7,544 nucleotides of DNA, from NCBI GenBank assembly GCA_007121115.1, contig SKMI01000008.1, positions 1 to 7,544 of the forward strand, read 5' to 3'. The stretch comes from Paracoccaceae bacterium. Lineage in GTDB: Bacteria; Pseudomonadota; Alphaproteobacteria; Rhodobacterales; Rhodobacteraceae. The translations under genes and the position numbers were made by a program. Shown here piece by piece: positions 1-5,434 of this stretch. How positions within the stretch are numbered: position 1 is the stretch's first letter; each line of letters opens with the position of its first letter. The notes under the pieces are model-generated. The model did not search any database. It worked only from the letters and a program-made list of their open reading frames with translations, and was not told the origin of the DNA.

Positions 1-12
1 CGGCTGATGCGC

Positions 13-1296
13 TCAACCGTTCGAGGCCGCGAGCGAGATGTTGGGTCGCCGCTCGACCGGGGGCGGCCCGGCGTGGGTGTCCATGAAGTCCATCACCAGC
101 GGCCGGATGTTGTTGCGCCAGCTCTTGCCCGCGAAGATGCCGTAATGCCCCGCGCCCTCTTCCAGATGCTTGGCCTTCTTGCTGTCAACCAGCCCCGTCA
201 GCAGGTCCAGCGCCGCAAGACACTGGCCCGGCGCGCTGATGTCGTCCTTGGACCCTTCGACCACCTTGACCGCGACGCTGGTGACCTTGCCGAAATCGAT
301 CTGGTGCCCGTCGACAACGAAGGCGTTGCGCGCGATCTCGCGGCTCTTGAAGATACGCTCCACGGTCGACAGGTAGAATTCCGCCGTCATGTCCATCACG
401 GCCAGATATTCGTCATAGAAGCGGTTGTGCTTGTCGCGCTCGCGCCCATCGCCCTTGGCTTCGGCGTTGATCTTGTCCGAAAACGCCTGGGAGTGCCGTT
501 CGGCGTTCATCGAGATGAAGGAGGCAAGCTGCAACAGCCCCGGATAGACCATGCGCCCGACGCCGGGATACTTGAAGCCCACGCGCTGGATGGCCAGATG
601 CTCAAGCTGCCCCATGGTGATACGGCGGCCGAAGTCGGTGACCTCGGTCGGGGCCGCGTCGGGGTCCACCGGGCCGCCGATCAGGGTCAGGGTGCGCGGC
701 TGGGCTTCGGGCTCCAGTTCGGCCAGATAGGCGGTCGCCGCCAGCGCCAGCGGCACCGGCTGACACACGGCAATGACATGCGTATCCGGTCCCAGATGGC
801 GCATGAACTCCATGAGGTAGAGGGTGTAATCCTCGATATCGAACTTGCCTTCCGACACCGGAATGTCGCGTGCGTTGTGCCAATCGGTCACCCAGACCTC
901 GCAATCGGTCAGCAGCGAGGCCACCGTGGAGCGCAGGAGCGTGGCATAGTGCCCCGACATGGGCGCACACAGCAGCACCCGGCGGGGTTTTTCGGGGCGA
1001 CCATGCACCTTGAACCGCAGCAGGTCGCCAAAGGGGCGCCGGATTTCGGGGACCAGTTCCACCAGATGGTCGCGCCCGTCGGCGCCGACCACGGTGCGCA
1101 CGCCCCAGTCGGGCTTGATCACCATGCGCGCGAAACTGCGTTCGGTCACCCGGCCCCAGGCGGACATCATCTTGAACATGGGATGCGGGACAAGGCCCCA
1201 GATCGGATAGGAAGCAAAGGCACGGGCCGAGGCCCCCATCCACTCGTTCGTGTTCCTGATGGTTTCCATCAGGTCGTACGTCGCCATATGCTTCAT
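13..1296 (-). CDS. phaZ: Intracellular poly(3-hydroxybutyrate) depolymerase PhaZ
   Basis: This 427-residue cytoplasmic enzyme hydrolyses stored PHB on the granule surface to mobilise carbon. It fits the intracellular short-chain-length PhaZ family (Ralstonia PhaZa1 type), which has an alpha/beta-hydrolase-like fold and a cysteine nucleophile instead of serine. The nucleophile is visible as Cys178 in AVCQPVP, where a lipase would have GxSxG. The likely triad partners are Asp351 or Asp352 (EGSKDDISAPGQ) and His384 (GAGHYGIFAG); their spacing matches the Ralstonia triad as I recall it. The length is typical and there is no signal peptide, as expected for an intracellular form. The start at 1296 is preceded by AAGGAG, 5 nt upstream, which favours it over Met4. 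The gene is divergent from phaC. The stop is a TGA at 13-15, and no terminator lies inside the window. Function is known from the family; the catalytic residues are read from the sequence. Confidence 0.95.
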   Translation of the reverse strand: MKHMATYDLMETIRNTNEWMGASARAFASYPIWGLVPHPMFKMMSAWGRVTERSFARMVIKPDWGVRTVVGADGRDHLVELVPEIRRPFGDLLRFKVHGRPEKPRRVLLCAPMSGHYATLLRSTVASLLTDCEVWVTDWHNARDIPVSEGKFDIEDYTLYLMEFMRHLGPDTHVIAVCQPVPLALAATAYLAELEPEAQPRTLTLIGGPVDPDAAPTEVTDFGRRITMGQLEHLAIQRVGFKYPGVGRMVYPGLLQLASFISMNAERHSQAFSDKINAEAKGDGRERDKHNRFYDEYLAVMDMTAEFYLSTVERIFKSREIARNAFVVDGHQIDFGKVTSVAVKVVEGSKDDISAPGQCLAALDLLTGLVDSKKAKHLEEGAGHYGIFAGKSWRNNIRPLVMDFMDTHAGPPPVERRPNISLAASNG

Positions 1297-1400
1297 TCCG
1301 TCTCCTTCCGGGGGAACCCCGTGCTCTTTCGAATCGCCGCTTCCCCCCGGACCCGCACGGCGTTATGCTGCACATGCGAAGATAGGGGGGATTTTCTGTC
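1297..1400. promoter_or_regulatory. Divergent phaZ/phaC control region with a TGC-rich element
   Basis: This 104-nt spacer must contain both the phaZ and phaC promoters. At 1366-1378 it has a TGC-rich stretch, TGCTGCACATGCG. This resembles the TGC-containing sites bound by PhaR in related genera but does not match the CTGC-N3-GCAG palindrome seen upstream of phaP. A weak phaC -10 (TATGCT, 1364-1369) overlaps it, with a poor -35 (TTCCCC, 1341-1346) 17 nt upstream. On the minus strand I see no convincing phaZ promoter. The phaC ribosome-binding site is a G-run at 1385-1390, 10 nt from the ATG, which is weaker than the one used by phaZ. The spacer role is certain; the individual elements are tentative. 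Confidence 0.45.
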
Positions 1401-3209
1401 ATGACAACTTCCGAATATGAAGATGGTCCAAAGGTCGAGCGTCTGAAGGAAAATCTTGCCCGGATCGAGGAGCTGACCCAGCGGCTGGTCGCGGCGCTGG
1501 CGCAGCGGGACATGCCCAAGCCTGAATTGCAGGCGCCGGATCACAGCCTGTTCCTGAAAGCCAGCACGGCCTATTGGGCCGAGATGATGCACAACCCCTC
1601 GAAAATCCTCGAACTTCAGGTCAATTACTGGGGCAAGACGCTGAAGCATTATGTCGAGGCGCAGGAGGCGCTGCGCACCGGCAAGCTGGCCGCGCCCGAG
1701 GACAACACGCCCGACGATCGCCGCTTCAACAACCCGTTGTGGAAGACGCACCCGTATTTCAACTTCGTCAAGCAGCAGTATCTGATGGCCGCCGAAGCCG
1801 TGCAGGACGCGGTGCAGGCGCTGGACAACGTGGAGGAGGTTGACCGCCGCCGGATCGAATACTTCACCCAGCAGATCGTCGACATGATGGCGCCGACGAA
1901 TTTCCTGGGCACCAACCCGGACGCGCTGGCCAAGGCGGTGGAGACCGAGGGCGAAAGCCTGGTGCGTGGGCTGGAGAACCTGGTGCGCGATGTGGAGGCC
2001 AACAAGGGCGAGTTGCTGGTCACCCTGGCCGACCGCGATGCGTTTCGCGTCGGTGGCAACATCGCCACCACCCCCGGCAAGGTGGTGTTCCGCAACCGCA
2101 TGTTCGAACTGATCCAGTATGCGCCCACGACCGAGCAGGTGCATCGCACGCCGCTGGTGATCTTTCCACCCTGGATCAACAAGTTCTACATCCTGGACCT
2201 GAAACCCAACAACAGCCTGATCAAGTGGATCGTCGATCAGGGCTACACGCTGTTTGTGGTCAGCTGGGTCAACCCGGACCCCAGCTACGCCGAAGTGGGG
2301 CTGGATGAGTATGTTTCCGAAGGATACCTGGAAGCGATCCGGGTCGCCAAGGAGATCACCGGCGAGGATCAGATCAACGCCATCGGCTATTGCATCGCGG
2401 GCACTGTGCTGTCGCTGACGCTGGCGCTTCTGGACAAGCGCAAGGACAAGTCCGTGCGCTCGGCCACGTTCTTCACCACGCTGACCGATTTCTCGGACCG
2501 GGGCGAGGTTGGCGTGTTCCTGGAGGAGGATTTCGTCAGCGGGATCGAGGACGAAGTGGCCGACAAGGGCATCCTGCGCTCTATGTTCATGACCCGCACC
2601 TTCTCCTTCCTGCGGTCCAAGGACCTGATCTACGGCCCGGCGATCCGCAGCTACATGCTGGGCGAATCGCCGCCCGCTTTCGACCTGCTTTACTGGAACG
2701 GGGACGGCACCAACCTGCCTGCGAAGATGACGGTGCAGTATCTGCGCGGTCTGTGTCAGGAAGACCGCTTCGCCGCGGACAGCTATGAGATCTGTGGCGA
2801 GAAGGTCAGCGTGAAGGGCGTGAAGCTTCCGCTCTGCGCCATCGCCTGCGAAACCGACCACATTGCGGCGTGGAAATCCAGCTTCCGTGGCGTGTCCAAG
2901 ATGGGCAGCCGCTCCAAGCAGTTCATCCTGTCGCAATCCGGCCATATCGCCGGGATCGTCAACCCGCCGTCGAAAAAGAAGTACGGCCATTACACCGCCG
3001 ATGGGCCGCTGGACGATCCCGAAAGCTGGCGCGAACGCGCGGATTTTCACGAGGGGTCGTGGTGGCCGCGTTGGGAAGAGTGGTTGCGCAAGCGCTCCGG
3101 CGCCAAGGTCGATGCGCGCACGCCCGGCGATTCGGGCTATCCGGCGCTGGCGGACGCGCCGGGGACCTATGTTGTGGCGGTGCCGGACGACGAAAAACCA
3201 AAGGGTTAG
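1401..3209 (+). CDS. phaC: Class I poly(3-hydroxyalkanoate) synthase PhaC
   Basis: PhaC polymerises (R)-3-hydroxyacyl-CoA into PHA at the granule surface, releasing CoA. The 602 residues fit class I synthases, which act without a PhaE or PhaR(Bacillus) subunit. The N-terminal part (about 45-220) corresponds to the PhaC N-terminal domain, and an alpha/beta-hydrolase domain follows. The lipase-like box is IGYCIAG with catalytic Cys331. The Asp is probably Asp486 in CETDHIAAW, and the His is His515 in SGHIAGIVNPP; all three contexts are hallmarks of the family. The family stretch YWNGDGTNLPA is at 431-441. The ATG at 1401 is the only reasonable start, because the next Met is residue 38, although its Shine-Dalgarno is only a G-run 10 nt away. 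No terminator separates it from phaP, so read-through into phaP is possible. Nothing is truncated. Confidence 0.97.
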   Translation: MTTSEYEDGPKVERLKENLARIEELTQRLVAALAQRDMPKPELQAPDHSLFLKASTAYWAEMMHNPSKILELQVNYWGKTLKHYVEAQEALRTGKLAAPEDNTPDDRRFNNPLWKTHPYFNFVKQQYLMAAEAVQDAVQALDNVEEVDRRRIEYFTQQIVDMMAPTNFLGTNPDALAKAVETEGESLVRGLENLVRDVEANKGELLVTLADRDAFRVGGNIATTPGKVVFRNRMFELIQYAPTTEQVHRTPLVIFPPWINKFYILDLKPNNSLIKWIVDQGYTLFVVSWVNPDPSYAEVGLDEYVSEGYLEAIRVAKEITGEDQINAIGYCIAGTVLSLTLALLDKRKDKSVRSATFFTTLTDFSDRGEVGVFLEEDFVSGIEDEVADKGILRSMFMTRTFSFLRSKDLIYGPAIRSYMLGESPPAFDLLYWNGDGTNLPAKMTVQYLRGLCQEDRFAADSYEICGEKVSVKGVKLPLCAIACETDHIAAWKSSFRGVSKMGSRSKQFILSQSGHIAGIVNPPSKKKYGHYTADGPLDDPESWRERADFHEGSWWPRWEEWLRKRSGAKVDARTPGDSGYPALADAPGTYVVAVPDDEKPKG

Positions 3210-3225
3210 AGGGTCAGCCCAAGAA

Positions 3226-3246
3226 TTTTTCTGCACCGCAGAAAAA
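3226..3246. promoter_or_regulatory. PhaR operator 1 upstream of phaP
   Basis: A perfect inverted repeat has 9-bp arms TTTTTCTGC and GCAGAAAAA around the spacer ACC. Its core at 3231-3241 is CTGC-ACC-GCAG. This fits the CTGCN3GMAG pattern that I recall being reported for Rhodobacter sphaeroides PhaR. It lies just upstream of the phaP -35 element, and its centre is 28 bp (close to three helical turns) from the second operator. It is not an intrinsic terminator for phaC, because the arms are AT-rich at their base and the tail after the hairpin is A-rich rather than T-rich. The palindrome is seen directly; PhaR binding is inferred. Confidence 0.75.
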
Positions 3247-3250
3247 ATCC

Positions 3251-3279
3251 TTGAAATGCTGCGCTGCAGCAAGCATATT
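3251..3279 (+). promoter_or_regulatory. Candidate sigma-70-type promoter of phaP
   Basis: A -35 hexamer TTGAAA (3251-3256) and a -10 hexamer CATATT (3274-3279) are separated by exactly 17 nt. Each matches the consensus at 4 of 6 positions. This is the best promoter-like sequence in the window and sits in a locally AT-rich patch. Transcription would begin near 3286, giving a leader of about 60 nt before the phaP start. A PhaR palindrome fills the spacer, which would block RNA polymerase when occupied. A separate promoter for phaP within the pha cluster suits the high phasin amounts needed during polymer storage. Confidence 0.6.
3256..3276. promoter_or_regulatory. PhaR operator 2, between the -35 and -10 of phaP
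   Basis: The core at 3259-3269 reads CTGC-GCT-GCAG, a second exact CTGC-N3-GCAG palindrome. It overlaps a perfect 8-bp palindrome GCTGCAGC (3263-3270) and is bordered by ATGCT and AGCAT arms. The 15 bases at 3260-3274 recur as an exact reverse complement at 3914-3928, directly upstream of phaR. That shared block supports recognition by the same repressor at both genes. Its position inside the promoter spacer suggests direct occlusion of polymerase. Confidence 0.78.
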
Positions 3280-3344
3280 CCTGTCAGACGCAGAAACCGG
3301 ACCCCACCCCACACCCTCCGGTGCGTGAGACAAGGAGCATGATC

Positions 3345-3800
3345 ATGACCAGCAACGACTACACCAAGATGATGAAAGACATGATGGGCGCTTTCCCGAT
3401 GGACACCGCCGCCATGCAGGAAGCTTTCAAGACCCAGGCCGCCCTGACCGAGCGCATGAGCAAGGTCGTCCTTGAAGCCGCTGAAAAGTCGACCGAGATC
3501 TCGACCAAGTGGACCAAGAACACCCTCGCCAAGGTCGGCGAAGTGTCGACCGTCAAGGCTGAGCCCGCAGACTATTCCAAGGCGATGACCGATTTCGCTT
3601 CGTCTTCGGCCGAGATGGCCGCCGAGAACATGGCCGCCTTCGCCGAGATCGCGAAGAAGGTGCAGATGGAAACCGTCGAGCTGATGATGGCCGCCGGCAA
3701 GGACATGACCGAAGACATGACCGCCGCTGCCAAGAAGGCCACCGACGACATGACCGCTGCCGCCAAGAAGGCAACGGCCACCGCCGGCGCCAAGAAATAA
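3345..3800 (+). CDS. phaP: Phasin (PHA granule-associated protein)
   Basis: The 151-residue protein is mostly helical and amphipathic, rich in Ala, Lys, Glu and Met, without cysteine or signal peptide. It matches the small phasins that coat PHA granules and limit coalescence. Residues about 8-115 carry the helical phasin_2-like region. The C-terminal tail (124-151) contains two near-identical units of 11 residues, DMTAAAKKATD, and ends in a lysine-rich run recalling the Ala/Lys-rich tails of PhaF or histone-H1-like proteins. I chose the ATG at 3345 because AAGGAG (3332-3337) lies 7 nt upstream. A GTG at 3321 would start upstream of that site, and an ATG at 3339 is only 1 nt from it. Two PhaR-type operators precede the gene and a strong terminator follows, so it is probably its own regulated unit. 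The place between phaC and phaR supports the call. Confidence 0.92.
   Translation: MTSNDYTKMMKDMMGAFPMDTAAMQEAFKTQAALTERMSKVVLEAAEKSTEISTKWTKNTLAKVGEVSTVKAEPADYSKAMTDFASSSAEMAAENMAAFAEIAKKVQMETVELMMAAGKDMTEDMTAAAKKATDDMTAAAKKATATAGAKK
3714..3776 (+). repeat. 33-nt tandem repeat in the phaP 3' end
   Basis: Two copies of a 33-nt unit (3714-3746 and 3747-3776, the second lacking its last codon) encode DMTAAAKKATD and DMTAAAKKAT. The nucleotide copies differ mainly at synonymous third positions, for example GCCGCTGCC against GCTGCCGCC. The amino-acid repeat is therefore maintained while the DNA has drifted, which suggests an older in-frame duplication. The number of units could vary between strains. 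Confidence 0.85.
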
Positions 3801-3863
3801 GGCACGCGCGAAAAGCGCACCTTGCCTGAAACCGGTTCCTCCTCCCTGCCGGTGAATGGCCGA

Positions 3864-3895
3864 GGGCGGGTCCATTGCGACCCGCCCTTTCCTTT
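3864..3895 (+). terminator. Intrinsic terminator after phaP
   Basis: A perfect 9-bp GC-rich stem is formed by GGGCGGGTC (3864-3872) and GACCCGCCC (3879-3887) around the 6-nt loop CATTGC. It is followed by the T-rich tail TTTCCTTTT from 3888. It lies 63 nt after the phaP stop and about 53 nt before the phaR start, so it should isolate the abundant phasin message from the repressor gene. Confidence 0.88.
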
Positions 3896-3913
3896 TGGCG
3901 CATGCTCGCATAG

Positions 3914-3929
3914 GCTTGCTGCAGCGCAA
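3914..3929. promoter_or_regulatory. PhaR operator upstream of phaR (autoregulation)
   Basis: GCTTGCTGCAGCGCA (3914-3928) is the exact reverse complement of 3260-3274 in the phaP promoter. Within it, CTGC-AGC-GCAA (3919-3929) matches the CTGC-N3-GCAG pattern except for the last base, and TTGC and GCAA flank a central TGCAGC. It sits about 20 nt upstream of the phaR start codon and close to its ribosome-binding site, where a bound repressor would block phaR transcription. No clear -35/-10 pair is visible between the phaP terminator and phaR. Negative autoregulation is established for PhaR in relatives; binding here is inferred. Confidence 0.68.
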
Positions 3930-3948
3930 AAGGCAGGGGGAGAATGCC

Positions 3949-4533
3949 GTGGCCCAATCCGCAAAGTCCCAGCCGGACAAACCGCTGCTGATCAAGCGGT
4001 ATGCGAGCCGCCGCCTGTACAACACCGAAACCAGCGATTACGTCACCCTTGACGATATCGCACGCCTGATCCGCGAGGGGCGCGAGGTGAAGATCGTCGA
4101 CCTGAAATCGGGCGACGATCTGACCCGGCAATACCTGCTGCAGATCATCGCCGAACACGAAAGCCGGGGCGAGAACGTGCTGCCGCTCGACGTGCTGACC
4201 GATCTGGTGCGCAGCTATACCACGCAGGCGCAGTCGGTAGTGCCGCAGTTCCTGGCGATGTCCTTCGAGATGCTGCGCGAGGGTCAGTCCAAGATGGTCG
4301 AGAACATGACCAGCCTGCCGCATCCGATGGCCGGAATGCCCGGGTTCGAGGAATTGCAGCGCCAGCAGCAGGCCTTCCTCAAGACGATGATGGCCGGGTG
4401 GCCGGGCGTTGCCATGAGCGAGGGCGGGACCGAAGGCGCGCCGCCCGCCAAGCCCGAAAACGACGAGGATCTGGACAATATCAAGCGCCAGTTGGCCGAG
4501 CTTCAGAAACGCCTCGACACGATGAACAAGTGA
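3949..4533 (+). CDS. phaR: PHA synthesis repressor PhaR
   Basis: PhaR is a DNA-binding repressor that also binds PHA, sensing polymer and releasing phasin expression. The 194-residue protein has the PHB/PHA accumulation regulator DNA-binding domain at about 13-72, including the hallmark IKRYASRRLYNTETSDYVTLDDI. A PHB accumulation domain follows at about 79-118 (PLDVLTDLVRSY to FEMLREGQSKMVEN). A Met/Gln-rich linker and a C-terminal heptad-like helix (172-192) may serve oligomerisation. I place the start at the GTG at 3949, with GGGGGAG 6 nt upstream. The open frame extends to an ATG at 3856, but that would put the phaP terminator and the phaR operator inside the coding region. The same operator block in front of phaP and of phaR itself fits a repressor of both. 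This is not the Bacillus PhaR synthase subunit. Confidence 0.94.
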   Translation: MAQSAKSQPDKPLLIKRYASRRLYNTETSDYVTLDDIARLIREGREVKIVDLKSGDDLTRQYLLQIIAEHESRGENVLPLDVLTDLVRSYTTQAQSVVPQFLAMSFEMLREGQSKMVENMTSLPHPMAGMPGFEELQRQQQAFLKTMMAGWPGVAMSEGGTEGAPPAKPENDEDLDNIKRQLAELQKRLDTMNK

Positions 4534-4560
4534 CGGGGAACAAGTGACGGGGAACAATTG
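4524..4560 (+). repeat. 14-bp tandem duplication across the phaR stop
   Basis: GAACAAGTGACGGG occurs at 4524-4537 and again, identical and abutting, at 4538-4551. A partial third copy GAACAATTG follows (4552-4560). The first copy contains the last phaR codons and the TGA stop. Because the unit is not a multiple of three, the second copy is simply untranslated. Slipped-strand duplication is the likely origin. Confidence 0.9.
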
Positions 4561-4685
4561 AAGTGCTGAGCGCCGCAGTGCTGCGCCCTGCGCAAGAGCG
4601 GCCACTGCTTTCCGGCCTTTTGGCGCCACCGCGGCGTGCCAGGGAGCAGCAGGACGGCGTGCATGAGCAAGGCCGCAGCATACGC

Positions 4686-4714
4686 AAAACGGCGCCCCCG
4701 GGGCGCCGTTTTTT
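4686..4714. terminator. Bidirectional terminator between phaR and the bactofilin gene
   Basis: The arms AAAACGGCGCCCC (4686-4698) and GGGGCGCCGTTTT (4700-4712) are perfectly complementary over 13 bp, and six T residues (4709-4714) follow on the plus strand. In practice the loop will open to about 5 nt. It terminates phaR, 150 nt downstream of its stop. The A-run on the left gives a shorter U-tract for minus-strand transcripts, so it probably also ends the convergent M23/bactofilin unit. A second short palindrome, CGCGCAC-AG-GTGCGCG (4725-4740), lies between it and the bactofilin stop. The rest of 4534-4756 holds no convincing gene. Confidence 0.88.
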
Positions 4715-4756
4715 CAACTGGTCACGCGCACAGGTGCGCGCGATCTGACGGCACGC

Positions 4757-5434
4757 TCAGCTATTGCTGGGCTCGTTCTTGGGCTTGTCCGTGGTCTTGC
4801 GCTGGTCGGTTGCCGCCTTGACCGCGGGTGACGGGCTGCTCGGCGCCTTCGCGGGTGCGTTTGCCTGCGCGGGGGCGCTGCTGGCCGGTGCGGCGGCGGA
4901 GCGCGCGGCGCCGCCCGAATTGGCCGGTGCGCTGGTCACGGGGTCATCGGCCTTCTTGCGCGTGGTGGCCAGCGGGTCGTCCTGCCGCTGCACCGAGCCT
5001 TCGAAATGCGCTCCCGACTCGATGGCGATGGTCTTGTGGATGATGTCGCCTTCGACCCGCGCCGAAGAGGTCAGGCGCACCTTCAGCCCGCGCACCCGGC
5101 CGATGACGCGGCCGTTGATGACGATGTCATCGGCGATGATCTCGCCGCGGATGGTGGCGGTTTCGCCCACGGTCAGCAGATGCGCGCGGATGTCGCCGTC
5201 GATCACCCCTTCGACAACGATGTCGCCGGTGGTCTTGAGGTTGCCGGTCACGGTCAGATCCGACGACAGCACGGATGCGGCGGGTTTCGAGCGTGTGGAT
5301 TGAGCAGCCTCCATCCCCGCGTCAGCCGCGCGGGGGCGGAACCCGGGCACCGACTCGGGGGCGTTGCGCGCGGGAGCGTCCTGCGCCGGCGTCGCCTTTG
5401 GGCCGGGTTCGTTGATACGGCTCTTAGAAAACAT
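4757..5434 (-). CDS. Bactofilin family cytoskeletal protein
   Basis: Bactofilins polymerise without nucleotides into cytoplasmic filaments that position cell-wall enzymes. This 225-residue protein has the bactofilin (DUF583, PF04519) beta-helix core at about 54-150, seen as short repeated strands with glycine turns (LTVTGNLKTTGDIVVEGVID, and so on to HFEGSVQR). The core is flanked by disordered tails: an N-terminal tail rich in Pro, Ala and charged residues, and a long Ala/Pro/Ser/Lys tail (about 151-225). The N-terminus MFSKS resembles the MFSK-type membrane-targeting peptide described for Caulobacter bactofilin. The start at 5434 overlaps the upstream M23 peptidase stop by 11 nt, and AGGA within the peptidase 3' end serves as the ribosome-binding site, so translation is probably coupled. 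The pairing with an M23 peptidase suggests a role in cell shape or local wall remodelling. The family is clear; the specific job is inferred. Confidence 0.92.
   Translation of the reverse strand: MFSKSRINEPGPKATPAQDAPARNAPESVPGFRPRAADAGMEAAQSTRSKPAASVLSSDLTVTGNLKTTGDIVVEGVIDGDIRAHLLTVGETATIRGEIIADDIVINGRVIGRVRGLKVRLTSSARVEGDIIHKTIAIESGAHFEGSVQRQDDPLATTRKKADDPVTSAPANSGGAARSAAAPASSAPAQANAPAKAPSSPSPAVKAATDQRKTTDKPKNEPSNS

Noticed and set aside
7..1404. A 465-codon plus-strand open frame opposite phaZ
   Set aside because: It mirrors phaZ, has no family resemblance, and its composition is typical of a shadow frame.
3226..3246. An intrinsic terminator for phaC
   Set aside because: The loop is only 3 nt and the plus-strand tail after the stem is A-rich, not T-rich; it is better explained as an operator.
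3321..3344. A GTG start for phaP eight codons upstream
   Set aside because: The strong AAGGAG at 3332-3337 would lie inside the coding region, whereas it is ideally spaced for the ATG at 3345.
3856..3948. An ATG start for phaR at 3856
   Set aside because: It falls just before the phaP terminator stem and would make the terminator and the PhaR operator coding; the conserved protein begins after the GTG at 3949.
1293..4025. A 910-codon open frame on the minus strand opposite phaC and phaP
   Set aside because: It is antisense to two well-supported genes, has no recognisable domain and unnatural His/Arg/Leu-rich composition, and arises from high-GC third positions.
3553..4629. A 358-codon minus-strand open frame opposite phaP and phaR
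   Set aside because: It crosses two terminators and two confident genes and has an Arg/Ser-rich shadow composition.
4725..4740. The CGCGCAC/GTGCGCG palindrome as an independent terminator
   Set aside because: The loop is only 2 nt and no T-run follows on either strand; the neighbouring 13-bp hairpin is the better terminator.
4563..4748. A short plus-strand gene between phaR and the terminator
   Set aside because: It reads through the strong terminator hairpin, has no good ribosome-binding site and an Arg/Pro-rich composition.
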